Assembly (NCBI GenBank): GCA_023487605.1
Contig: JAMDEE010000002.1
Location: 1 to 10,572, forward strand
DNA length: 10,572 bases
DNA from: Patescibacteria group bacterium
Lineage (GTDB): Bacteria > Patescibacteriota > Microgenomatia > Levybacterales > UBA12049
Reading direction: 5' to 3'
The notes under the pieces are model-generated. The model was not told where the DNA came from. It was given only the letters and a program-made list of their open reading frames with translations, and did not search any database. The translations under genes and the position numbers were made by a program. Of this stretch, positions 4,583-10,557 are shown in pieces; position 1 is the stretch's first letter; every line of letters starts with the position of its first letter.

Positions 4583-5902
4583 CTAAACCTGGATTAATCC
4601 GAATCTTTCCCGAACAATCTTTTTATCTATTCCTGAAATTGCTATCTGCAGTGCATCTTTTATTACTAGTTCTCTTTTTGGTAAAGTTCTAAAATCATGC
4701 CCATTCATTCCGCCAACAGCTCCGATTTCCAAAAAGTAGGGAAGACATAGTCCTCCAGACATGCTTAAAACATCTGCTCCGAATTTTTCGCTTACGGCAC
4801 TTATGTATTCTACAATACCGGATTCAGTTGAGAGTTTCTCTAGTATGTCTTGAGAGAGCCATACAGAGACATCACGTTCAGAATAGGAATCGTTATCAGG
4901 TTCTGTTAGGCTATGTAATACCGTGGCTGTTCTAATTATATATGGTGCCGGTTTTTCGGTGATTCTGGCTGTATAGGCTAATATGCGAAAATTTTCCAGA
5001 AGTTCATCGTGAGTTTTAGGTTTTCCTTTATTCATAAGGGAGTATACTAGTTTTCCTTCATTGTCTATTCTAGTAGTCATTAGATCTGCGCGTATGTCAT
5101 TGGCAATTACCAATGGATTTACTTTACCCCGAGCAATGATTCCACTTGCAGATAAAGCTTTTGATGTGGCTGCTTCTACAACATCTTGAGTCTGTTCATT
5201 TTCCCTAGCTGGTACTCTGATAATGGGAAGGCTGATATTAAGATCCCTAATTAGCTCAGATAGATATTCGGATTTTGCAGAATTGCCTCCTGCATAAACA
5301 ATGTGAGTAGGCGGATTAAAAAGATTTACTTCTTTCTGCCTAACTAATTTATGAGCTACAAAGACAATAGCAGATGTCCCTTTTTTACTCATGTCATTTA
5401 ACATAGTTTTTCCTTCCCATCCTTCTCTTTCAAAAAACAACCGTGAACTGCCGCTTGCATGGCTGGTTACATATTCGGAATTTATTTCAGGCGACTTGGC
5501 TCTTTCATGCATCCATTCAAATAATCTTCTTCCGAGTCCTTGTCCTTGAGCTGTTTCATCAATGTGCAGTCTTCTTAGATCTAGCTCGCCGTAAGCGTTC
5601 CTTCTAGGTCTTGGATTGAATCTTATTAGCGCGAATCCTAACAATTTTCCTTCAGGAGACATTAGAACGTTTGTTTCTGTTCCTTCGTCATTGACAGCAT
5701 GTTTCAGTTCGTCTTGATTGTTAGCAGCTAAATAGGCTTTCATTACCTCTTTTGGGAATAAAGCGGCGAAGCTTTTTCTGATATTGTTTTGCGCTAGTGA
5801 AGTTGCATGAGGAAGATCTGTTTGTTCAAATGGGCGCATTAAAACATTTCTTTTTTGTTCAGAGCTTGGTTGACCTTCTGATCTATAGGTTTCTCCGAGC
5901 AT
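4583..5902 (-). CDS. GNAT acetyltransferase fused to a Maf/HAM1-like nucleotide pyrophosphatase domain
   Basis: The 439-residue protein has two parts. Residues about 18-185 are a GNAT domain: VLMRPFEQTDL at the first strand, LGFALIRF (88-95), LDLRRLHIDETAQGQGLGRR (107-126, containing the acetyl-CoA loop QGQGLGRR) and SSRLFFEREGWEG (152-164). Residues about 199-400 resemble Maf/HAM1 house-cleaning pyrophosphatases: HIVYAGGNSAKSEYLSEL (200-217), VVEAATSKALSASG (241-254), VIANDIRAD (265-273, with candidate catalytic Asp269), MNKGKP (290-295, with Lys294), a DVSVWLSQDILEKL strand/helix (344-357) and SMSGGLCL (380-387). Maf proteins hydrolyse non-canonical or modified NTPs. The GNAT substrate cannot be told. 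The ATG at 5902 fits a near-leaderless transcript from the promoter at 5912-5940; Met22 is an alternative start. DUF488 follows 26 bp downstream. The GNAT call is firm and the second domain is probable. Confidence 0.75.
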   Translation of the reverse strand: MLGETYRSEGQPSSEQKRNVLMRPFEQTDLPHATSLAQNNIRKSFAALFPKEVMKAYLAANNQDELKHAVNDEGTETNVLMSPEGKLLGFALIRFNPRPRRNAYGELDLRRLHIDETAQGQGLGRRLFEWMHERAKSPEINSEYVTSHASGSSRLFFEREGWEGKTMLNDMSKKGTSAIVFVAHKLVRQKEVNLFNPPTHIVYAGGNSAKSEYLSELIRDLNISLPIIRVPARENEQTQDVVEAATSKALSASGIIARGKVNPLVIANDIRADLMTTRIDNEGKLVYSLMNKGKPKTHDELLENFRILAYTARITEKPAPYIIRTATVLHSLTEPDNDSYSERDVSVWLSQDILEKLSTESGIVEYISAVSEKFGADVLSMSGGLCLPYFLEIGAVGGMNGHDFRTLPKRELVIKDALQIAISGIDKKIVRERFGLIQV

Positions 5903-5911
5903 ATGTTTGCG

Positions 5912-5940
5912 ATTATATCTTATTCAAGGCTAAAGTGCAA
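5912..5940 (-). promoter_or_regulatory. Promoter of the GNAT-Maf gene
   Basis: On the - strand TTGCAC (5940-5935), a 17-bp spacer and a consensus TATAAT (5917-5912) form a sigma70-type promoter. The predicted transcript start, near 5905, lies only 2-3 nt before the ATG at 5902, so the mRNA would be almost leaderless. Confidence 0.6.
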
Positions 5941-6025
5941 AAATTTAAATATTTTTAAACTTATCTTAAGCCGTGAGAATTTCTTCCAGACCAAATTTAT
6001 GCTTTTCCTTAAGCAAAGAAACATA

Positions 6026-6054
6026 TTGTAAAAGTTGCGTGTTTGGGATATAGT
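6026..6054 (+). promoter_or_regulatory. Promoter of glyA, predicted leaderless
   Basis: TTGTAA (6026-6031), a 17-bp spacer and TATAGT (6049-6054) put transcription start at about 6061, right at the ATG at 6062. This also makes the upstream in-frame TTG at 6035 unlikely as a start, because it would lie between the -35 and -10 boxes and not be transcribed. Confidence 0.5.
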
Positions 6055-6061
6055 TGGTTGC

Positions 6062-7381
6062 ATGAAAGCCCTTATCAAGACAGATCCCCAAATTTACAAA
6101 CTCATTAAAGATGAAGAAAAAAGACAGAAAGAAGTTTTGGAAATGATTCCATCTGAAAACTATACGTCCAAAGCTGTAATGGAGGCTTTGGGGTCTGTCT
6201 TAACCAACAAGTATTCAGAGGGATACCCTAGAAGAAGATACTATCAAGGCAATAATGTAATTGATCAGGTTGAATCATTAGCTCAAGACCGGGCAAAAAA
6301 ACTCTTTGATGTTCCGTATGTTAATGTTCAGCCTTTGTCTGGAAGTCCTGCTAACGCGGCGGTTGAGTTTGCTATTTTAAATCCCGGCGACACGCTTATG
6401 GGTTTAAAGCTTGCCTTTGGCGGACATTTAACACATGGTTTGCCTTTAAATCTTTCCGGTAGATTTTTCCGCGCTGTTCAATATGAACTTGCCGGAGACG
6501 GCAGTCTTGATTTTGAGGCAATTGAAAAAATGGCTTTAAAAGAAAAACCAAAACTTATTATCTGTGGTTTTACAGCTTATCCCAGGATTATAGACTTTAA
6601 AAAATTTGGACAGATTGCCGATAAAGTTGGTGCCTATCTTATGGCTGATATTGCTCATATAGCAGGGCTTATCGTGGGAGGCGCGCATCCAAGTCCAGTA
6701 CCTTTCGTTCATATCGTGACTACAACTACTCATAAAACGCTCCGCGGGCCAAGAGGGGCAATGATTATGGTAACAGAGAAAGGTCTGAGAAAGGATCCCG
6801 ACCTGCCGAAAAAAATAGACAGCGCTATCATTCCAGGTCTTCAGGGAGGGCCGCATGATAACCAGACTGCGGCAATAGCAGTATCGCTTTATGAGGCAGG
6901 TTTATCTTCGTTCAAAAAATATGCTCAACAAGTGGTAAAGAACGCGCAAATACTTGCTTCGGAATTATTAAAATATGAATTTAGTTTGGTGAGCGGAGGA
7001 ACAGATAACCATCTTATCTTGATTGATCTTCGCAATAAAAAAGTTAACGGTGCTCTTGCGGCGTTTGCTCTGGAAGTTGCCGGAATAGTAGTTAATAAGA
7101 ACGGCGTGCCGTTTGACACTATGCCTCCTTTTTATCCATCAGGTATTCGGCTTGGGACGCCGGCAATCACAACGCGGGGTATGAAAGAAAAAGACATGAA
7201 GAGAATCGCCTCTTGGATGAATCAGGCAATTGAGGAAGTTGCTGGAAAGGAAATGCCAAAAGAAAAGGAAGCGCGAAGTAAATATTGGAAAGCAATTAGA
7301 AAAGAAGTCGAAAAGAATAAAACGCTGTTGCAGATAGCAGAAGAGGTAAAAGTATTTTCTCAAGAATTCCCAATTCCTTAA
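6062..7381 (+). CDS. glyA: Serine hydroxymethyltransferase
   Basis: This PLP enzyme interconverts serine + THF and glycine + methylene-THF, feeding the one-carbon unit used by ThyA. With the ATG at 6062 it has 439 residues and the classic opening DPQIYKLIKDEEKRQ...IPSENYTS. It then shows GSVLTNKYSEGYP (44-56), VQPLSGSPANAAV (89-101), GGHLTHG (120-126), the cofactor-site MADIAHIAGL (194-203, with Asp196) and VTTTTHKTLRGPRGAMI (219-235), where Lys225 is the PLP Schiff-base lysine. The usual SGSQANA reads SGSPANA, and the usual GGNEYVD reads QGNNVID. An earlier in-frame TTG (6035) would add nine residues with no family match, so I reject it. There is no SD. The gene converges with the PRTase-like gene, with only 6 bp between the stops. 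Confidence 0.96.
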   Translation: MKALIKTDPQIYKLIKDEEKRQKEVLEMIPSENYTSKAVMEALGSVLTNKYSEGYPRRRYYQGNNVIDQVESLAQDRAKKLFDVPYVNVQPLSGSPANAAVEFAILNPGDTLMGLKLAFGGHLTHGLPLNLSGRFFRAVQYELAGDGSLDFEAIEKMALKEKPKLIICGFTAYPRIIDFKKFGQIADKVGAYLMADIAHIAGLIVGGAHPSPVPFVHIVTTTTHKTLRGPRGAMIMVTEKGLRKDPDLPKKIDSAIIPGLQGGPHDNQTAAIAVSLYEAGLSSFKKYAQQVVKNAQILASELLKYEFSLVSGGTDNHLILIDLRNKKVNGALAAFALEVAGIVVNKNGVPFDTMPPFYPSGIRLGTPAITTRGMKEKDMKRIASWMNQAIEEVAGKEMPKEKEARSKYWKAIRKEVEKNKTLLQIAEEVKVFSQEFPIP

Positions 7382-7387
7382 CTTATT

Positions 7388-8191
7388 TTATACAGGCACA
7401 TGGACAAGAGTTCGAAATCTTGCTGCATCCAGAGTATTGTTTGATCCTTTATCCTTGTTCCAAAACTCCCAGATATCTTCTTTATGTTTTCCTGTTCTTA
7501 CAGCATCATCAATAAAAAGATAATTATCTGGCCTTTGAAAATTTTTTGGCAGGTAAGAAACTCGTTCTCCTTTGGGATTTGTTGGTGTAATTATATAGCC
7601 GCATATTTGTTCCTTATTATCTTGGATATAGTCTGGAACCATTATCATAAATGTTCTTCGTGCCGTCCCATCGGGATCTACAATAAAATGACGGATTCCA
7701 ATAAGTGATGCATATGCGATTAAGATAGGCGTACTGTCTATTTGAACTTCGTCGGAAGACAACTCTTCAAACTTTTTATCCCAGAAATCAAATCCTTGTC
7801 TGCTAACTTGTGCTAACTTTGTTCCGTTAACAGCATAAGATTTATCAATGGTCTTAATTGCTTTATCTATAACTTGTTTAGCGGCACGCAGATTTTTTGG
7901 ATCTTGCACTATTTGATCCGTTAACTCTGAAAGAAACGTAAGTTGTTTTTCTTTATCGTTTCCCAGCGCTTTTGTTGTAAGGTAGATAGACTCATTAATG
8001 AATCCCGAATTTAAAAGAGATTCTATATGCGAAGGATCAAGTTTTACTCCATATCGAATCGCTACTCTTACATCCCAAGGTAAGATTCTTTGAATACTTG
8101 CTTCGGGTTCTGCAGCCGGAGCAAGACCTTGTTTTATCCGATTAATCTTGTTTTTGATCTTGTCTGGGAAGAATTTCCCGACTAACTCCAT
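7388..8191 (-). CDS. Unrecognised protein with a phosphoribosyltransferase-like PRPP-loop motif
   Basis: The 267-residue protein (ATG at 8191) has two parts. The N-terminal half is charged and mostly helical. The C-terminal third resembles a type I phosphoribosyltransferase: strand STPILIAYASLIGIRHFIV, then DPDGTARRTFMIMVPDYI, then YLFIDDAVRTGKH (residues 224-236). This last block fits the PRPP-binding pattern of hydrophobic residues followed by D-D-x-x-x-T-G. The lack of further family motifs means the substrate is unknown, and the domain could have lost catalysis. The start is well supported: AGAGGGG ends 8 bases before the ATG, one of only two strong SDs in this window. An in-frame TTG at 8221 lies upstream of that SD and is rejected. 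No neighbour on the same strand suggests a role. Confidence 0.7.
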   Translation of the reverse strand: MELVGKFFPDKIKNKINRIKQGLAPAAEPEASIQRILPWDVRVAIRYGVKLDPSHIESLLNSGFINESIYLTTKALGNDKEKQLTFLSELTDQIVQDPKNLRAAKQVIDKAIKTIDKSYAVNGTKLAQVSRQGFDFWDKKFEELSSDEVQIDSTPILIAYASLIGIRHFIVDPDGTARRTFMIMVPDYIQDNKEQICGYIITPTNPKGERVSYLPKNFQRPDNYLFIDDAVRTGKHKEDIWEFWNKDKGSNNTLDAARFRTLVHVPV

Positions 8192-8200
8192 ATTGTATAC
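8192..8200 (-). promoter_or_regulatory. Spacer of the PRTase-like gene between SD and ATG
   Basis: On the - strand the SD AGAGGGG lies just above this spacer, at about 8200-8206, and the ATG follows at 8191-8189. It decides the start of the PRTase-like gene over the upstream TTG at 8221. A weak -10 candidate TATACT lies at 8230-8225 without a good -35. Confidence 0.6.
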
Positions 8201-8227
8201 CCCTCTGCTTTCAAAATTCAAATAAGT

Positions 8228-8294
8228 ATAAAGACTCTCCGCTTTCAGCTACGAAGTCTTTATGGCCTCGTAGCCAATAGGCGAAGTGCCATAA
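8228..8294. repeat. Nested, mutually exclusive inverted repeats
   Basis: Three stems compete for the same bases: ATAAAGACT (8228-8236) with AGTCTTTAT (8255-8263); GCTACGA (8248-8254) with TCGTAGC (8268-8274); and TTATGGC (8260-8266) with GCCATAA (8288-8294). The arrangement could be a switchable leader or a decayed palindromic repeat element. The AAAGACT/AGTCTTT pair recurs between tsf and frr at 9959-9981. Confidence 0.7.
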
Positions 8295-8320
8295 TACCTA
8301 ACGAAGCAATCATTCTTGCT

Positions 8321-8350
8321 TGTTATAATTAGTCTACTATAGCAGACTAA
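8321..8350 (+). promoter_or_regulatory. Extended -10 promoter candidate with a palindrome over the start point
   Basis: TGTTATAAT (8321-8329) is a perfect extended -10. It runs straight into a 22-bp palindrome (8329-8350) made of TTAGTCT and AGACTAA around CTATAG, broken by one mismatched pair. The predicted start (about 8336) lies inside the palindrome, a geometry typical of repressor operators. There is no good -35. It would give rpsB a leader of about 265 nt. Confidence 0.45.
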
Positions 8351-8364
8351 TAGTCATTTTGAAA

Positions 8365-8411
8365 GCTACGGTCGCACGCCGCCATAGCTATGTTAGCGAC
8401 GGGGGGCGTAG
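8365..8411. repeat. Inverted repeat, G/C-rich for this region
   Basis: CTACG (8366-8370) pairs with CGTAG (8407-8411), and GTCGC (8371-8375) with GCGAC (8396-8400), leaving a six-G bulge. The loop contains the perfect palindrome CATAGCTATG (8383-8392). It is clearly richer in G+C than the flanking spacer. GCTACG is shared with the repeat at 8248-8253, which suggests related repeat elements. Confidence 0.6.
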
Positions 8412-8422
8412 GTATATAATTT

Positions 8423-8450
8423 TTGCAAAATGATTGCGGAGTGGTATATA
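8423..8450 (+). promoter_or_regulatory. Promoter candidate upstream of rpsB (middle)
   Basis: TTGCAA (8423-8428), a 16-bp spacer and TATATA (8445-8450) make a moderate sigma70-type match. GGTATATAA occurs twice (8411-8419 and 8443-8451), 32 bp apart. Confidence 0.35.
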
Positions 8451-8499
8451 AAAATTTTAGCATATTCTATGAACAAAATATATATCAAAGTTTTCTTAC

Positions 8500-8528
8500 T
8501 TGTTTTAATTCGCAGACTCTGATAGAAT
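8500..8528 (+). promoter_or_regulatory. Proximal promoter of the rpsB operon
   Basis: TTGTTT (8500-8505), a 17-bp spacer and TGATAGAAT (8520-8528, extended -10) form the best promoter in this spacer. Transcription would start near 8535, leaving a leader of about 65 nt that consists almost wholly of the hairpin at 8544-8587 plus the SD. Confidence 0.55.
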
Positions 8529-8543
8529 AGTTCTTATCACACA

Positions 8544-8591
8544 CATCTTGGTTTTCATATTCTGATTAAGGAAATATTGCCAAGATGGAGG
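8544..8591 (+). promoter_or_regulatory. rpsB: rpsB leader hairpin abutting the SD
   Basis: CATCTTGG (8544-8551) and CCAAGATG (8580-8587) form a perfect 8-bp stem, with an inner ATATT/AATAT pairing. The last base of the stem is the first base of the SD GGAGG (8587-8591), nine bases before the ATG at 8601. This is a plausible site for translational feedback, as known for S2 on rpsB in E. coli. The sequence relation to that site is not established. Confidence 0.55.
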
Positions 8592-8600
8592 ATTAAGAAT

Positions 8601-9446
8601 ATGAGAGAAATTACACTTGAAGAACTTCTTGAGGCGGGATGCCATTTCGGCCATCAGGTTACTCGCTCTAATCCCAAAGCCCGTGATTTCATTTTTGAAA
8701 CCCGCAATAATATCTGTATTATTGATCTAGCAAAAACTAAAGAAACCTTGGAAGAGGCAGGACGTTTTATTAAAGAATTGGCTGAAAAAGGAGAAAATCT
8801 AATTATAGTTGGAACAAAAAATCAAGCAAAAGATATTCTTCGGGAAGCAATGGAAAAGACGGCAAAGGATTCAGATTCAGAAGGATTATATTGGGTTACC
8901 AGCCGTTGGGTTGGAGGTCTTCTGACAAATCTCTCCGAGGTTAAAAAGAATTTTAAACGTCTTAAGGATCTTGACCTTTTACTTAAAAGCGAAGACGTAA
9001 GAACGAAATACACAAAGAAAGAAATAGGGCTTTATCAAAAAGAAAAACAAAAGCTCGAAGAGCTCTACGGCGGCATCAAAGATATGGATAAGGTGCCAAA
9101 CGCCTTGTTTATAATTGATACCCATTTAGAAGATTTGGCGGTTAGAGAGGCAAGAAAAACCAATGTCAGAACAGTCGGTATTGTTGATACAAACGCAGAT
9201 CCTTATCTTATAGATTATCCGATCGCGGCTAACGATGATGCCCTCGGCTCAATAAAGCTTATTACGGATTATATAATTGACGCATGGATAGAAGGCCGCA
9301 GGAATTCAGAATCTAGAATTAATAATTCAGAATTAAAGACCGAAGAGAAAAAAACTACAAAAGAATCCAAAAGTAAAGAAGAGAAAAAGCAAAAAAACAT
9401 TAAAGCTAAAACAACAAAGAAAACTCAAGTTAAGATTGAAAAATAA
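8601..9446 (+). CDS. rpsB: 30S ribosomal protein S2
   Basis: S2 binds late on the 30S subunit, near the head-platform junction, and helps recruit S1 where S1 exists. The 281-residue protein matches S2 throughout: EAGCHFGHQVTRSNPK (11-26), RNNICIIDLAKT (35-46), VGTKNQAKDIL (70-80), RWVGGLLTN (102-110), GGIKDMDKVPNALFIIDT (157-174), VGIVDTNADP (192-201) and AANDDALGSI (209-218). After residue 233 it carries a repeat-encoded stretch (NSESRINNSELK) and a Lys/Glu/Thr-rich tail to 281, longer than E. coli S2 (241). The SD GGAGG nine bases before the ATG at 8601 fixes the start; the in-frame TTG at 8577 lies before the SD and is rejected. It heads an operon with tsf and probably frr. Confidence 0.97.
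   Translation: MREITLEELLEAGCHFGHQVTRSNPKARDFIFETRNNICIIDLAKTKETLEEAGRFIKELAEKGENLIIVGTKNQAKDILREAMEKTAKDSDSEGLYWVTSRWVGGLLTNLSEVKKNFKRLKDLDLLLKSEDVRTKYTKKEIGLYQKEKQKLEELYGGIKDMDKVPNALFIIDTHLEDLAVREARKTNVRTVGIVDTNADPYLIDYPIAANDDALGSIKLITDYIIDAWIEGRRNSESRINNSELKTEEKKTTKESKSKEEKKQKNIKAKTTKKTQVKIEK
9302..9335 (+). repeat. AATTC-family repeat read in frame inside rpsB
   Basis: GAATTCAGAATCTAGAATT followed by AATAATTCAGAATT is the same word set as the spacers at 871-915, 1299-1326 and 9447-9495. Here it lies within rpsB and codes for RNSESRINNSEL at the junction between the S2 core and the Lys-rich tail. Confidence 0.8.
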
Positions 9447-9495
9447 TTCTAATTTCTAAATTAAATTCTGAATTTTAAACTCTGAATTCTAGACT
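9447..9495 (+). repeat. AATTC-family repeat between rpsB and tsf
   Basis: The spacer is made of TTCTAATT, TTCTAAATT, TTCTGAATT and CTCTGAATTCTAG variants and leads directly to the tsf ATG at 9499. No SD is present, so the repeat is the whole visible translation-initiation region of tsf. Confidence 0.75.
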
Positions 9496-9498
9496 ATT

Positions 9499-9951
9499 AT
9501 GGTTGATATTATACTACTTAAAAAACTTCGTCAAGAAACCCAAGTATCTTTAGCTGATTGCAGAAAGGCTTTGGAAGAGATGGGTAATAATTACGAAAAG
9601 GCTAAAGAATGGTTGGGAAAACATGGGATTGAAAAGGCAGAGAAAAAATCAGAAAGGGAAACCTCGCAGGGTTTAATTGAAAGCTATATTCATCAGAGCG
9701 GAAAGGTTGGGGCAATGGCAGAGGTTTTATGCGAAACCGATTTTGTTGCCAAAACAGACGAGTTTAAACATTTTGCTCATGAGGTTGCAATGCAGATTGC
9801 CGCAATGAACCCAAAAGATGTTCAATCTCTTTTGAAACAAGAATATATTCGGGATAGTTCAAAAACAATAGAAAATTTATTAAAGGAAACAATAGCAAAG
9901 CTAGGAGAAAATATTGTAGTTAAAAAGTTTCAGCGCTTCGAAATAGAATAG
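9499..9951 (+). CDS. tsf: Elongation factor Ts, short form
   Basis: EF-Ts exchanges GDP for GTP on EF-Tu. The protein starts with the UBA-like domain (LLKKLRQETQVSLADCRKAL, 6-25, then EKAKEWLGKHGIEKA) and continues to the signature EVLCETDFVAKTDEF (75-89), where Asp81 and Phe82 align with the residues that enter the EF-Tu nucleotide site. It ends with one core subdomain, finishing GENIVVKKFQRFEIE. At 150 residues it is far shorter than E. coli EF-Ts (283) and below Thermus (about 196). The second core subdomain and coiled coil are missing, with no sign of a frameshift. The ATG follows an AATTC repeat and has no SD. It follows rpsB as in most bacteria. Confidence 0.95.
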   Translation: MVDIILLKKLRQETQVSLADCRKALEEMGNNYEKAKEWLGKHGIEKAEKKSERETSQGLIESYIHQSGKVGAMAEVLCETDFVAKTDEFKHFAHEVAMQIAAMNPKDVQSLLKQEYIRDSSKTIENLLKETIAKLGENIVVKKFQRFEIE

Positions 9952-9958
9952 ATAGTTC

Positions 9959-9999
9959 AAAGACTTATCGCTAAAGTCTTTTAGACTTTTAGTCTAAAA
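9959..9999 (+). promoter_or_regulatory. Two overlapping hairpins between tsf and frr
   Basis: AAAGACTT (9959-9966) pairs with AAGTCTTT (9974-9981) around a 7-nt loop. TTTTAGACT (9979-9987) pairs with AGTCTAAAA (9991-9999) around TTT. The stems share 9979-9981, so they compete at their junction. The second ends three bases before the frr ATG at 10003. It could be a weak terminator, an attenuator, or a repeat. No SD is left for frr. Confidence 0.65.
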
Positions 10000-10002
10000 T
10001 AT

Positions 10003-10557
10003 ATGAGTTTTGACGAAGTCAAAGACAGAATGGGAAAGGTTTTAGATGTTTTGCAAACCGATCTTAGCACGATTAGAACGGGTAGGGCAACGCCTTCTAT
10101 AATAGAAAATGTTGCTGTGTCTGTTTATGGCGGGTCAACACGGCTTAAACTTTTAGAATTAGCTACGATCACAGTATCGGACCCTCAGACGCTTACTATT
10201 ACTCCGTTTGACGCTTCAATTATAGAAGAGATAGCCAAGGGTATTTTGGAAGCCAATATTGGATTTACGCCGGTTACAGACGGTGGATTAATACGGATTA
10301 CGATTCCGCCCTTGTCCGAAGAGAGGCGAACCCAACTTATCCGCCTTATGAAGCAAAAACTTGAGAATGGACGCATTATGGTTAGACAGGTTCGTCATGA
10401 AGCAATGAATGAAATTAAAAAGCAGGAGAATGATAAGACAATATCGGAGGATGATCTTTTAAGAGTAGAAAAAGAGGTTCAGAAAATTACAGACGAGATA
10501 ATTTTCCAGATAGAAGAACTTGGCAGACGAAAAGAAGAAGAACTCTTGCGAGTTTAG
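10003..10557 (+). CDS. frr: Ribosome recycling factor
   Basis: RRF splits post-termination 70S ribosomes together with EF-G. The 184-residue length is normal (E. coli 185). Landmarks are LSTIRTGRATPSIIENVAV (21-39), VYGG (41-44), LLELATITVSDPQTLTITPF (50-69), ANIGFTPVTDGGLIRITIPP (84-103), LSEERRTQLIRLMK (104-117) and the conserved VRQVRHEAMNEIKK (127-140), in which Arg131 corresponds to the critical E. coli Arg132. The last helix ends KEEELLRV. It follows tsf by 51 bp, with no pyrH (UMP kinase) in between, unlike the common rpsB-tsf-pyrH-frr order. The ATG lies directly after a hairpin and has no SD. An AATTC-type repeat follows the stop. Confidence 0.97.
   Translation: MSFDEVKDRMGKVLDVLQTDLSTIRTGRATPSIIENVAVSVYGGSTRLKLLELATITVSDPQTLTITPFDASIIEEIAKGILEANIGFTPVTDGGLIRITIPPLSEERRTQLIRLMKQKLENGRIMVRQVRHEAMNEIKKQENDKTISEDDLLRVEKEVQKITDEIIFQIEELGRRKEEELLRV

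Noticed and set aside
6035..6061. TTG start giving glyA nine more residues
   Set aside because: The extra residues have no family match, and the codon lies inside the predicted promoter.
6536..7363. Three - strand open frames inside glyA
   Set aside because: They are shadows of a conserved gene and show no family motifs or initiation signals.
8192..8221. TTG start for the PRTase-like gene
   Set aside because: It lies upstream of a strong SD that is correctly spaced for the ATG at 8191.
8577..8600. TTG start for rpsB
   Set aside because: It precedes the SD GGAGG, and S2 proteins begin at the ATG-encoded MREITLEELL segment.
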